Source of the DNA: Rhodobacteraceae bacterium HIMB11
GTDB taxonomy: Bacteria > Pseudomonadota > Alphaproteobacteria > Rhodobacterales > Rhodobacteraceae
DNA length: 64,000 nt
Direction of reading: 5' to 3'
NCBI GenBank assembly: GCA_000472185.1
Contig: AVDB01000006.1
Span: forward strand, 62,001 to 126,000
Positions within the stretch are counted from its first letter, which is position 1; every line of letters begins with the position of its first letter. Positions 42,736-51,033 of this stretch are shown piece by piece. Both the position numbers and the translations under genes were made by a program. The notes below the pieces were generated by a model that was not told the origin of the DNA, did no database searches, and was given only the letters and a program-made list of their open reading frames with translations.

Positions 42736-43013
42736 TTTTCCCGGTTTAAAGCTATTTAATGCCTCTACGACTCCAAAAGGTATGCTTTTCCTTACTGGAA
42801 GATAGGTGATTAATCTGTAATCATGAGCTTGGTTCCGTGAGTAGTGGCTAAGCCATTGGGACGTTGGAGTGGGTACATTACTGTTTAATTTTGCAGCTCT
42901 GCGCACTCTTTCCGGTTTTACGGTTGTTGGTTGGGGCGTGTATTTTGACGACCAGCCAACGCTTTTATACTGAACCCTGCCTCATCCCCAGATTGTGTTG
43001 GGTCACATAAAAA
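42736..43013. other. Gene-free stretch between luxR-type pseudogene and tsf
   Basis: The only frame of note is a 34-codon plus-strand one beginning GTG near 42873 (MGTLLFNFAALRTLSGFTVV), which has no convincing ribosome site or family. An imperfect inverted repeat, TTGGTTGG with CCAGCCAA, lies around 42927-42962. I see no tRNA and no promoter that I can place. It ends in the tsf terminator. Confidence 0.4.
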
Positions 43014-43039
43014 GGGCGGCGCAATTCATTGCACCGCCC
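43007..43039 (-). terminator. Rho-independent terminator of rpsB-tsf
   Basis: On the minus strand GGGCGGTGCAAT (43039-43028) pairs with ATTGCGCCGCCC (43025-43014) with one G-U pair and a two-base apex, followed by TTTTTATG. It lies 22 bases after the tsf stop. Confidence 0.88.
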
Positions 43040-43060
43040 GTTTTCATTTTGATCTCAAAA

Positions 43061-43936
43061 TTAGCCTTGTGCTGCTTTTGCAACTTCTGCGGCGAAATCT
43101 TCTTCTTTCTTCTCAATGCCTTCGCCAACTGCGACGCGCACATAACCGGTGATTTCAACACCTGCGTCTTTTGCGGCTTGGGCAACGGTGACATCTGGGT
43201 TTACAACAAAATCTTGGCCCAAAAGTGTGACTTCGCCCAAGAATTTCTTCATACGGCCAACGATCATCTTTTCGATGACGGCCTCTGGCTTGCCGCTTTC
43301 GCGCGCTTGTTCTGTTAAAACCGCTTTCTCGCGCTCAACCAATTCTGGGTCCAATGAACCTTCGTCCAATGCCGCAGGGTTTGCCGCCGCGATGTGCATT
43401 GCAACCTGACGGCCAAACTCTTCGTTTGATCCTTTCATTGCAACGATAACACCAATTTGGCCCATGCCCGCTGTTGCGGCGTTATGTACGTATGATGCAA
43501 CGCTTTCACCGTTGAGTTTGACCATACGGCGCAATGTCATGTTTTCACCGATTGTCGCGATCTTGTCAGTTAGAATGTCGTTCACTGATTTGCCATCAAT
43601 TGACGTACCTGCAAGTGCCTCAACATCTGCAACACCCAATGCGGCTGTAGCGAACGAACCAACCATTTGTTGAAATTCTGCGTTTTTCGCAACAAAGTCT
43701 GTTTCTGAGTTCACTTCAACAGCAACCGCTGAACCACCGTCAACGGCGATTGCAACCAAACCTTCGGCCGCAACACGACCAGATTTTTTGGCCGCTTTTG
43801 CCAAACCTTTGGTGCGAAGCCAGTCTACCGCCGCTTCAAAATCACCGTCTGTTTCCGTTAATGCTTTTTTCGCATCCATCATGCCCGCGCCTGTGCTCTC
43901 GCGAAGCTCTTTTACCATTGCAGCTGTAATCGCCAT
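43061..43936 (-). CDS. tsf: Translation elongation factor Ts
   Basis: A 291-residue EF-Ts. [21 protein letters not shown] is split by the usual helix; [19 protein letters not shown] is the EF-Tu-binding N-domain, and [10 protein letters not shown] is the conserved core motif. It recycles EF-Tu by exchanging GDP for GTP. The ATG at 43936 is preferred; 43957 lies upstream of the ribosome site. It follows rpsB by 75 bases in the standard rpsB-tsf operon. Confidence 0.97.
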   Translation of the reverse strand: MAITAAMVKELRESTGAGMMDAKKALTETDGDFEAAVDWLRTKGLAKAAKKSGRVAAEGLVAIAVDGGSAVAVEVNSETDFVAKNAEFQQMVGSFATAALGVADVEALAGTSIDGKSVNDILTDKIATIGENMTLRRMVKLNGESVASYVHNAATAGMGQIGVIVAMKGSNEEFGRQVAMHIAAANPAALDEGSLDPELVEREKAVLTEQARESGKPEAVIEKMIVGRMKKFLGEVTLLGQDFVVNPDVTVAQAAKDAGVEITGYVRVAVGEGIEKKEEDFAAEVAKAAQG

Positions 43937-44011
43937 CTTTGGATCCTCTTTTTTCACAATAAGATAAGCGCGGGATGAACCCGCGCTATGGTATGCTTTG
44001 ATGAATGGCCC

Positions 44012-44770
44012 TTAGGCCTCTGCAACCGCTTCTTCAACTGGTGCGTCTTCTAGTGCGCCCAAATCAACGCCTGCTGCACCCATTTGTGCGGTCATACCGT
44101 CTAATGCCGCGCGGCTCACAAGGTCACAGTATAGTGCGATTGCACGTGCTGCGTCATCGTTGCCTGGGATGATGTAATCAACGCCATCAGGTGAACAGTT
44201 TGTGTCAACAACTGCGATCACAGGGATACCCAATTTGTTCGCTTCTGCAATTGCCAATGCTTCTTTTTTCACGTCGATCACGAATAGCAATTCAGGAACG
44301 CTACCCATTTCCGCGATGCCGCCCAATGACGCCTGAAGCTTTTCTGTTTCACGCTCAAGGTTTAAACGCTCTTTCTTGGTTAGGCCGTCTGCGCCTGTTG
44401 CAAGAACTTCTGAGTTTGCTTTTAGACGTGAAATTGACTGTGAAACTGTGTTCCAGTTTGTCAATGTGCCACCCAACCAACGGTGGTTCATGTAATACTG
44501 TGCGCATTTCTCTGCTGCATCTGCGATCGGGGCTGATGCCTGACGCTTTGTGCCAACGAACAATACGCGACCACCTTTTGCAACTGTGTCACGCACAACT
44601 TGCAACGCCTGGTCCAACATTGGAACCGTTTGCGTAAGGTCCATGATGTGGATGCCGTTGCGATCACCATAGATATATGGCGCCATGCGTGGGTTCCAAC
44701 GTTGTGTTTGGTGTCCGAAGTGCACGCCTGCTTCTAGCAATTGGCGCAATGAAAACTCTGGTAGAGCCAT
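44012..44770 (-). CDS. rpsB: 30S ribosomal protein S2
   Basis: A 252-residue S2. [22 protein letters not shown] is the family start (VHFGHQ motif), [10 protein letters not shown] and WLGGTLTNW follow. The C-terminal tail is Ala/Glu-rich, usual in alphaproteobacteria. S2 joins the small subunit late and contacts S1. The start follows GGAAAGGAAACGG. It has a structured leader of more than 100 bases. Confidence 0.97.
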   Translation of the reverse strand: MALPEFSLRQLLEAGVHFGHQTQRWNPRMAPYIYGDRNGIHIMDLTQTVPMLDQALQVVRDTVAKGGRVLFVGTKRQASAPIADAAEKCAQYYMNHRWLGGTLTNWNTVSQSISRLKANSEVLATGADGLTKKERLNLERETEKLQASLGGIAEMGSVPELLFVIDVKKEALAIAEANKLGIPVIAVVDTNCSPDGVDYIIPGNDDAARAIALYCDLVSRAALDGMTAQMGAAGVDLGALEDAPVEEAVAEA

Positions 44771-44785
44771 TTTTCCGTTTCCTTT

Positions 44786-44831
44786 CCGGTTTCATGCCTT
44801 GGCGAGGGTGTTAGGCAAATGCCTCAACCGG
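44786..44831 (-). promoter_or_regulatory. Structured rpsB leader next to the ribosome site
   Basis: On the minus strand CCGGTT (44831-44826) can pair with AACCGG (44791-44786), enclosing a hairpin AGGCA/TGCCT (44824-44820 and 44817-44813). The 3' arm ends right before the Shine-Dalgarno GGAAAGGAAA. Upstream, TTGTCA and TAATGC spaced 17 bases (about 44919-44891) could be the promoter. S2 autoregulates its own leader in other bacteria, so this may be the same kind of site. Confidence 0.35.
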
Positions 44832-44949
44832 TGGACGCTTGGGGATGTCTCCCCCAATGGCCCGAGCCCCGCCTGCGGATTTCGATGTGGGTGCATTAGG
44901 GGGTAATATCAGGTTTGACAACCCCCTACTCTGCCTTTTCCTGCTTATT

Positions 44950-46077
44950 TTACAGGAAAACGCGCTCGATAAACCAATATGCGCCGACCAACGCGATGAA
45001 TATGGACGTGGGCATCGCAATTGCACGGCGATACCAATCAAATCGACCGAATGGCAGTGTCAGCAAAACTGCGGCAACCGCCACAACGGTCAGCTGTCCA
45101 ACCTCAACCCCAATGTTGAACCCGATCAGCGCGGGGATGAATTGCCCCTCTGGCAAACCGAAATCCCCAAGGACCGAGGCAAAGCCAAGACCATGCAACA
45201 GGCCGAACCCAAAGATAATCACAGGCCGCCATTTGTTCAGCGATGTTGTCATTAGGTTTTCAACCGCCACAAAGACTATGGATGCGGCAATCAGGGGCTC
45301 AACGATTGACCCAGAAATCATAATAATTTCCAATGCCCCCAGCGCAAGCGTCATAGTATGGGCCAAGGTAAAGGCCGAAATCTGCCAAATCAGGGCGCGC
45401 CACCCTGCCCCAAGGAAGAAGATGCCCAAAACAAACAGGATGTGGTCCAACCCTTTGGGCACAATGTGATCAAATCCAACTGGGATATATTCAACAAATG
45501 TGCCCCAACCGGACTTAGCTGCTTGCAAACCTGCGGCCATGATGGGATCAGATACCGCACCTGCATCCAAAAGCTGTGTAAGTGGGTTTTCCACACCCTC
45601 TTGGCGCACCACCACCTCGCCCAGTGATTTTGGGAATTGTACGGTGATCGGACCAGACCCAACTATCGCGCCAGAAATCGTCGCAACGCTATAACGTGCA
45701 ATTTCATCGTTTTCGATGTCATCAGCCGTGAATGCCATCAGGGATATTGTCAAGGGTTGACCGTTTTGGATGATTTGAATGTCGCTGGATAGGCTTGGCC
45801 ACACGGCATCAAATTCCGCGGTCAGGTCGGATACATCCAGCGCGCGCAACCGATCATAGGCGTCCGATTGTTCGCTATCGTTCATAAAACTGAATTGCGA
45901 TAGGTCGATGCCTGCCAAATAGGCCTCTGACATGAAACGCACCTTTAAATCCACCGCATCGCGCTCTACTGTTACGTTTGCGATTGTTGGAATAGCCTCG
46001 TGTGCGGTGACATTCGATATCGTACCAAGGATCATCATATAGGTGATCGTCATTAATCGAAGTATGGGGTTATCCAT
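44950..46077 (-). CDS. HupE/UreJ family membrane protein
   Basis: A 375-residue protein. After a signal-like segment ending TAHEAIP come about 160 residues of periplasmic domain, then six membrane helices with the HupE motifs GLDHILFVLG, FTLAHTMTLALG and FGLLHGLGFA. These His-rich helices are thought to pass nickel or cobalt. The start is uncertain: ATG 46077 (MDNPIL) fits a signal peptide, 46092 and 46038 are alternatives. ATG 46077 overlaps the start of the divergent gene in CCATGG. Confidence 0.75.
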   Translation of the reverse strand: MDNPILRLMTITYMMILGTISNVTAHEAIPTIANVTVERDAVDLKVRFMSEAYLAGIDLSQFSFMNDSEQSDAYDRLRALDVSDLTAEFDAVWPSLSSDIQIIQNGQPLTISLMAFTADDIENDEIARYSVATISGAIVGSGPITVQFPKSLGEVVVRQEGVENPLTQLLDAGAVSDPIMAAGLQAAKSGWGTFVEYIPVGFDHIVPKGLDHILFVLGIFFLGAGWRALIWQISAFTLAHTMTLALGALEIIMISGSIVEPLIAASIVFVAVENLMTTSLNKWRPVIIFGFGLLHGLGFASVLGDFGLPEGQFIPALIGFNIGVEVGQLTVVAVAAVLLTLPFGRFDWYRRAIAMPTSIFIALVGAYWFIERVFL

Positions 46078-46894
46078 GGAAAATAGGCGCATCTGCTCGG
46101 GTCTTTCGGGTCTTTGTCTTTTAATTGCGTCCACTGGCGCGTCCGCACATGAACTGTGGCTTGATAGTGAGAAATTTCAATATGAAATTGGCGATAAGGT
46201 CGAAGTTTCCTTGATTAACGGGACCAAGTTTGATGGTGTAAACCTTCCCTACTTCACGCGCCGTGTGTCTGAGCTTTATTATTCGATTGATACCCGCGTC
46301 GAAGCCACATCCCGTTTGGGGGATTTACCTGCCTTTCAGCAGGTGATTGACACAGCCGGTTTGGCGCGGTTCGTTTATGTGTCGAAAATCGACAATATCA
46401 CCTATCGCGGTTTGAAAAAATTCTCAGCCTTTGTCGAAGAAAAGGATGCGACATGGGCATTGCAGCGGCATTTGGAAAACAACTGGCCGACAGATCGATT
46501 TACCGAACGCTATTTCCGCCATTCCAAGGCCCTGATTGATATTGGGCATGGTCAGGGGGCGGATGAAACTTTTGGCTTGTTTGTTGAATTCACGGCGCTG
46601 AAAAATCCCTACACCGACGATATGACCGCGGGCATGCCCGTCACGCTGACAAAATTGGCTGATCCCATCGTCAATGGCCAGATCGAGGTGTTTGAGAGGG
46701 CCACAGATGGCACGGTAAATGTTTTTAAACTGACCAGTGATGCAATGGGACAGGCGGTGGTGCCTGTGCGCAAAGGACATGATTATTTGCTTGATCATGT
46801 GGTCGTAACCGAGGTTAAAGATCAGGCGGATCACGCCAATGGGGTTTATTGGCAAAGTGATTGGGCGGCTTTGACATTTTCGGTACCAGAATAA
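46076..46894 (+). CDS. DUF4198 periplasmic protein
   Basis: A 272-residue exported protein. A signal peptide (GLCLLIASTGASAHE) ends at AHELWL, the typical DUF4198 start. The body has EVSLINGTKFDG and a C-terminal beta domain. DUF4198 genes often neighbour nickel/cobalt transport genes, and the divergent gene is of HupE type, so a periplasmic metal-binding role is likely (inference). ATG 46076 is chosen for the signal peptide; 46064 and 46043 are possible. psuK starts right after its stop. Confidence 0.7.
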   Translation: MENRRICSGLSGLCLLIASTGASAHELWLDSEKFQYEIGDKVEVSLINGTKFDGVNLPYFTRRVSELYYSIDTRVEATSRLGDLPAFQQVIDTAGLARFVYVSKIDNITYRGLKKFSAFVEEKDATWALQRHLENNWPTDRFTERYFRHSKALIDIGHGQGADETFGLFVEFTALKNPYTDDMTAGMPVTLTKLADPIVNGQIEVFERATDGTVNVFKLTSDAMGQAVVPVRKGHDYLLDHVVVTEVKDQADHANGVYWQSDWAALTFSVPE

Positions 46895-47776
46895 ATGACA
46901 GACATACTTTGTATTGGCAGCGTGCTTTGGGATGTGATTGGACGGTGTCCCGATCCGATGAAACACGGATTTGATCGCGCGGGCCATATTCGCCGACACC
47001 CAGGTGGTGTTGCCTATAATATTGCCAAGGAGCTCAGCCATCTAAACCTGTCCCCTACCCTAATCACCAGTTTGGGACAGGATGCAGAAGGGGATGAATT
47101 GATCCAATCCTGTGATCGTGATGGGATGCGCACAGATTTGGTTTATCGCGATCCGCACGCACGCACAGATGTCTATATGGCGATTGAGGATGTGAACGGT
47201 GTGGTTGCCGCGATTGCAGATGCGCATTCACTGGAACAGGCGGGGTCACACATCTTGCAGCCCTTTTGTGATGGAACGCTTGGATCATCCGCTGCCCCCT
47301 TCTCTGGGATCGCCGTGCTGGATGGGAATTTGACGGAAACCTTGTTGCACCAAATGTCTGCCATGCCTGAATTTTCGGTCTGTGATTTGCGTGTCGTTTC
47401 CGCCTCCCCTGGTAAAGCGCAGCGGTTGAATTGTTTTTTGCAAAGTGGAAACGCCGCCTTTTACGTCAACAGGATTGAGGCGGAAATCATTTGCGATGCG
47501 CGTTTTCCGTCATCCATTGATGCGGCGAGTACCCTGATCGCATTGGGGGCCGCCCGCGCGATTGTGACGGATGGACCTGATCCTGTGGCAGATGCGCTTC
47601 AGGATGGCGAAACGCTGTCTACCGCGGTTCCGCAGGTGAACACATTGGCGCAGGTGACAGGTGCGGGCGATGTTTTCGTGGCCGCGCATATCCATGCGGA
47701 AATAAACGGGCATTCGCGGGCGGATGCCCTTTTGGCGGGGGTGCAGGCCGCCGCAGATCATGTTGCAGGAAGGTAA
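46895..47776 (+). CDS. psuK: Pseudouridine kinase (PfkB family)
   Basis: A 293-residue PfkB sugar kinase. CIGSVLWDVIG opens the fold, HPGGVAYNIA is the first signature, and TGAGDVFVAAH is the catalytic signature with the base Asp. Its partner psuG follows immediately, which identifies the substrate as pseudouridine, phosphorylated to pseudouridine 5'-phosphate. The ATG at 46895 directly follows the stop of the DUF4198 gene. Confidence 0.9.
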   Translation: MTDILCIGSVLWDVIGRCPDPMKHGFDRAGHIRRHPGGVAYNIAKELSHLNLSPTLITSLGQDAEGDELIQSCDRDGMRTDLVYRDPHARTDVYMAIEDVNGVVAAIADAHSLEQAGSHILQPFCDGTLGSSAAPFSGIAVLDGNLTETLLHQMSAMPEFSVCDLRVVSASPGKAQRLNCFLQSGNAAFYVNRIEAEIICDARFPSSIDAASTLIALGAARAIVTDGPDPVADALQDGETLSTAVPQVNTLAQVTGAGDVFVAAHIHAEINGHSRADALLAGVQAAADHVAGR

Positions 47777-47777
47777 G

Positions 47778-48683
47778 ATGTATACACTTGATATAACCGT
47801 CGAAGTCCAAGCCGCACTTCAGAATAACAAACCCATCGTCGCGTTGGAAAGTACGATTATCACGCATGGCATGCCCTGGCCGCAAAACTATGACATGGCC
47901 AATCGGGTTGAGGATATGGTTCGCGCGCATGGTGCAACGCCTGCAACCATCGCCGTGATTGAGGGACGGATTAAGATTGGTCTGGACCAAGACGCGCTGA
48001 AAACCCTGGCCCAAACCCAAGGCGCGCGGAAACTGTCACGGGCGGATTTGGCAGTATGTTTGGTGGATGGGGCAACAGGTGCCACAACTGTGGCCGCAAC
48101 TATGATTTTGGCGCATTTGGCGGGCATTCACGTATTCGCAACAGGTGGGATCGGCGGTGTGCATCGCGGCGCAGAACACAGCTTTGATATTTCTGCAGAT
48201 CTTCAGGAACTTGCCCAAACCCCTGTCACGGTCATTGCCGCGGGGGCCAAAGCGATTTTGGATATTCCCAGAACGCTAGAGGTTTTGGAAACCTTGGGCG
48301 TGCCTGTCATTGCCCATGGGCAAAATGAACTGCCCGCCTTTTGGTCACGCACCAGTGGATTAAACGCCCCTCTGCGAATGGATGATCCTGCGCAAATTGC
48401 ACAGGCGCAAAAAATGCGCACAGCCATGGGTCTATCTGGTGGGCAATTGGTGGCCAATCCAATTCCGACGGATGCCGAAATTCCCCAAGACCAAATCGCA
48501 CCCATTATTAATAAAGCCTTAGCGGAAGCAGAAACACAAGGTGTATCTGCCAAGTCCGTTACACCATTTCTGTTACAGCGGATATTTGAATTGACCGATG
48601 GGCGTTCCTTGGACAGCAATATCGCACTGGTTTTGAACAATGCGCGACTTGCCGCTGAAATTGCATGTGCCATGGGCGAATGA
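47778..48683 (+). CDS. psuG: Pseudouridine-5'-phosphate glycosidase
   Basis: A 301-residue enzyme with the family's ALESTIITHGMPWP near residue 22, GATGATTVAATM, and FATGGIGGVHRG with the catalytic region. It breaks the C-C glycosidic bond of pseudouridine 5'-phosphate to uracil and ribose 5-phosphate. The ATG at 47778 follows GGAAGG; a longer frame lies inside psuK. The pair recycles pseudouridine from RNA turnover or from the environment. Confidence 0.95.
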   Translation: MYTLDITVEVQAALQNNKPIVALESTIITHGMPWPQNYDMANRVEDMVRAHGATPATIAVIEGRIKIGLDQDALKTLAQTQGARKLSRADLAVCLVDGATGATTVAATMILAHLAGIHVFATGGIGGVHRGAEHSFDISADLQELAQTPVTVIAAGAKAILDIPRTLEVLETLGVPVIAHGQNELPAFWSRTSGLNAPLRMDDPAQIAQAQKMRTAMGLSGGQLVANPIPTDAEIPQDQIAPIINKALAEAETQGVSAKSVTPFLLQRIFELTDGRSLDSNIALVLNNARLAAEIACAMGE

Positions 48684-48735
48684 CCATTGTCACGAAACAC
48701 ATTGCTGCCTATGTTGACAACAAGAGAAGGCAGCC

Positions 48736-49479
48736 ATGACCCAAATGTTCGATCAAGATCCGCAACCAAAACCGCGCGCGCCGTGGTATTCGGGGCTGCG
48801 TAATAGTTTTCTGACAGGGATTGTGGTTATTGCGCCTGTCGGTTTGACGGTGTGGTTGATTTGGACCGTGATCGGTTGGGTGGACGGATTTGTTTTGCCC
48901 TTTGTGCCCGACAGTTATCTGCCAGAGGCCTTGATCAAACGGGTTCTGGGCCCCGAGACCGAGGTGAATATTCGCGGTCTGGGCGTTATCTTTTTCCTCT
49001 TCTTTACGACCCTGATCGGATGGCTTGCCAAGGGGTTGATTGGTCGATCACTGATCCGTTATGGCGAGACCTTGGTCCATCGTATGCCCGTTGTGCGCAG
49101 CATTTACAGCGGTGTAAAACAGATCGCCGAAACCGTATTTGCGCAACAAGAACGCTCTTTTGAAAAGGCCTGTATGATTCAATATCCCCGCCGCGGAATT
49201 TGGGCCATCGGGTTCATTTCCACCGTTGCCCGTGGCGAAGTGGCTGAACGTGCTGGCGATGGTAGTCAACTTATTTCTGTATTTGTACCGACGACGCCCA
49301 ATCCGACATCGGGCTTTTTATTGTTTTTCCCAAAATCTGATATCATTGAACTGGACATGAGCATTGAAGATGCCGCGAAATTGGTGATTTCAGCGGGGCT
49401 TGTGTATCCTCCATCGCAATTAAGTGATGCCGCCGATGTCGTCCAAGTAAAGGACGAAAAAAATAAAAGCGCTGATTAA
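48736..49479 (+). CDS. DUF502 membrane protein
   Basis: A 247-residue protein with two N-terminal membrane helices (FLTGIVVIAPVGLTVWLIW and LGVIFFLFFTTLIGW) and a conserved cytoplasmic part: GETLVHRMPVVRSIYSGVKQ, IQYPRRGIW and VFVPTTPNPTSGFLL, which define DUF502. The function is unknown. It begins 52 bases after psuG and may be cotranscribed. Its end is 11 bases from the converging disrupted gene. Confidence 0.85.
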   Translation: MTQMFDQDPQPKPRAPWYSGLRNSFLTGIVVIAPVGLTVWLIWTVIGWVDGFVLPFVPDSYLPEALIKRVLGPETEVNIRGLGVIFFLFFTTLIGWLAKGLIGRSLIRYGETLVHRMPVVRSIYSGVKQIAETVFAQQERSFEKACMIQYPRRGIWAIGFISTVARGEVAERAGDGSQLISVFVPTTPNPTSGFLLFFPKSDIIELDMSIEDAAKLVISAGLVYPPSQLSDAADVVQVKDEKNKSAD

Positions 49480-49490
49480 ACGCGCCGGTC

Positions 49491-49913
49491 TTAGTATTTT
49501 GTTGATGGTGTCTGCGCCCATTCCGCGGTCTGCCCACCGCTGTTTAACTTCAGCGAGGTTGGCGTCCAAATCAGATCAACATCCGCCTGACCAGCTGAGG
49601 AATAGGTCAGTTCTACCGCATCATTCTGGGAGCTTAGGTTTGTGATTTGCGCGGTCCGTTGCGTGTCGTCGGCGGACAGGGTTGTATCGGTACTTAGCGT
49701 GATGGTCTCAGTGCCATCGCTCCACATCACTTGGTTTGATGAGATCTACAGATGCGCGCCGAAATCGGTCTCTAGGCTTTCGAACAGTGTCTGCTCGATC
49801 CCAAAATCAAATGCGGTTAACGCGGTGTCATTGTCCCATGCGAAACTGTCGTAAAACTGCGCTAAAGCGACAGTGGCGATTGCCCAATCGCCATTCAACG
49901 TCAAATTTTTCAT
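49491..49913 (-). pseudogene. 140-codon unknown protein split by an in-frame TAG
   Basis: From ATG 49913 a frame of 55 codons (MKNLTLNGDWAIATVALAQF) ends at TAG 49748-49746. The same frame continues without shift: ISSNQVMWSDGTETITLSTD to a stop at 49491. The two parts look like one acidic beta-rich protein of about 140 residues, with no signal peptide. CAG to TAG would explain the break. The second part could start at GTG 49730 by itself, but it has no good ribosome site. Family not recognised. Confidence 0.5.
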
Positions 49914-49996
49914 TGCCTTGTCCCTTAGGTCTTGGCAGTGATTAGGGGATTATTAAGTAAATTTTCTGTTAATTAGATTAACAAAATTGTAGTCAT

Positions 49997-50770
49997 CTAT
50001 AGCGCGGTCCACCCACCATCGACACTGATCGTGGTTCCGGTAATTTGATCGGCTGCGGGTGAGGATAGGAATACGCATGTCCCGCCAAGTTGTTCGACGG
50101 TTGCGAATTCGCGGCTTGGTTGACGCTCTAACATAACCATTTTGATGACCTCATCGCGCTCCATGTCGTATTTTTCCATGGTGGCAGGTATCTGTGCCTC
50201 AACCAATGGGGTTAAAACATAACCCGGACAAATTGAATTGGCGGTAATCGGTTGTTCGGCGGTTTCCAGCGCGGTCGTTTTGGTCAGGCCGATGATGCCA
50301 TGTTTTGCCGCGATATAGGCGGATTTGAAGGGGGATGCGGTTAGTCCGTGCGCCGATGAAATATTGATCACACGTCCCCACCCTGCTGCGCGCATTTTGG
50401 GCAGGGCAGCAGCGGTTGTGTGAAATGCAGAACTGAGGTTAATCGCAATAATTGCGTTCCATTTATCAATCGGGAATTCATCAATTGGGGCCACATGTTG
50501 GATGCCCGCGTTGTTGATCAGGATGTCGCAAGTACCACTTTCTTCGATCAGCGCGCGGCAGTGTTCCGGGTGCGACATATCGGCCTGAATGTAGCGTGCA
50601 GAGATGCCAAATTCATTTGACAGATCGCTGGCCAAGGCGTGGTCATCATCCGTATTTGTAAAAGAGTTCAAAACAATATCCGCCCCTGCACCCGCCATGG
50701 CACGCGCGATCCCAAAACCAATCCCTGACGTTGATCCCGTGATAACGGCGCGTTTTCCCGAAAGGGTCAT
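49997..50770 (-). CDS. bdhA: 3-hydroxybutyrate dehydrogenase
   Basis: A 257-residue short-chain dehydrogenase. ITGSTSGIGFGIA binds NAD, NNAGIQH and the Ser of NISSAHGLTAS follow, with the Tyr-Lys pair in YIAAKHG. GLTASPFKSAYIAAKHGI and EAQIPATM are typical of 3-hydroxybutyrate dehydrogenases, which interconvert 3-hydroxybutyrate and acetoacetate in polyhydroxybutyrate turnover. ATG 50770 follows GGAG; the longer frame to 50881 crosses a terminator. Confidence 0.9.
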   Translation of the reverse strand: MTLSGKRAVITGSTSGIGFGIARAMAGAGADIVLNSFTNTDDDHALASDLSNEFGISARYIQADMSHPEHCRALIEESGTCDILINNAGIQHVAPIDEFPIDKWNAIIAINLSSAFHTTAAALPKMRAAGWGRVINISSAHGLTASPFKSAYIAAKHGIIGLTKTTALETAEQPITANSICPGYVLTPLVEAQIPATMEKYDMERDEVIKMVMLERQPSREFATVEQLGGTCVFLSSPAADQITGTTISVDGGWTAL

Positions 50771-50850
50771 TTGAAATTCTCCTGCAACATAGACTGTTCT
50801 GGTTATTTCGCGATTATTCGGCAGATACAAGCAACTGGCAGTTTTCGGAC

Positions 50851-50878
50851 AAAAAAAAGCGCCTGCAAAAGCAGGCGC
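50851..50878 (-). terminator. Strong Rho-independent terminator before bdhA
   Basis: On the minus strand GCGCCTGC (50878-50871) pairs with GCAGGCGC (50866-50859) around TTTT, followed by eight T (50858-50851). No protein gene ends upstream on this strand, so it must terminate an RNA that begins between 50881 and 51034. Confidence 0.9.
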
Positions 50879-50926
50879 CAAGTCATTGAGGCAGGTTTCA
50901 TACAGGCAAGAAACCTATCGAGCAGT
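50851..50926 (-). ncRNA. Candidate small RNA upstream of bdhA
   Basis: A promoter at 50961-50933 is followed after about 7 bases by a 76-base segment with two hairpins and a strong terminator. The first is AGGTTTC (50916-50910) with GAAACCT (50899-50893), 10-base loop. The second is the terminator. No open frame is present. It could be a free small RNA or an attenuated leader of bdhA, whose ATG lies 80 bases beyond the terminator. Confidence 0.5.
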
Positions 50927-50932
50927 GACACC

Positions 50933-50961
50933 TTTATACCGTTAATCTCTGATCACTCCAA
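50933..50961 (-). promoter_or_regulatory. Promoter of the candidate small RNA
   Basis: On the minus strand a -35 TTGGAG (50961-50956) and a -10 TATAAA (50938-50933) are 17 bases apart. Initiation would fall near 50926. Confidence 0.5.
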
Positions 50962-51033
50962 GCTAAAAGTTTGAAATATCAGACAGAGGTGACTAGGCTG
51001 AGCTAAGAGCGTATTAATCAGATTGAGAAACCC

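Noticed and set aside
42873-42977. 34-codon frame between the LuxR pseudogene and tsf
   Set aside because: GTG start, weak ribosome site, no family; kept as non-coding.
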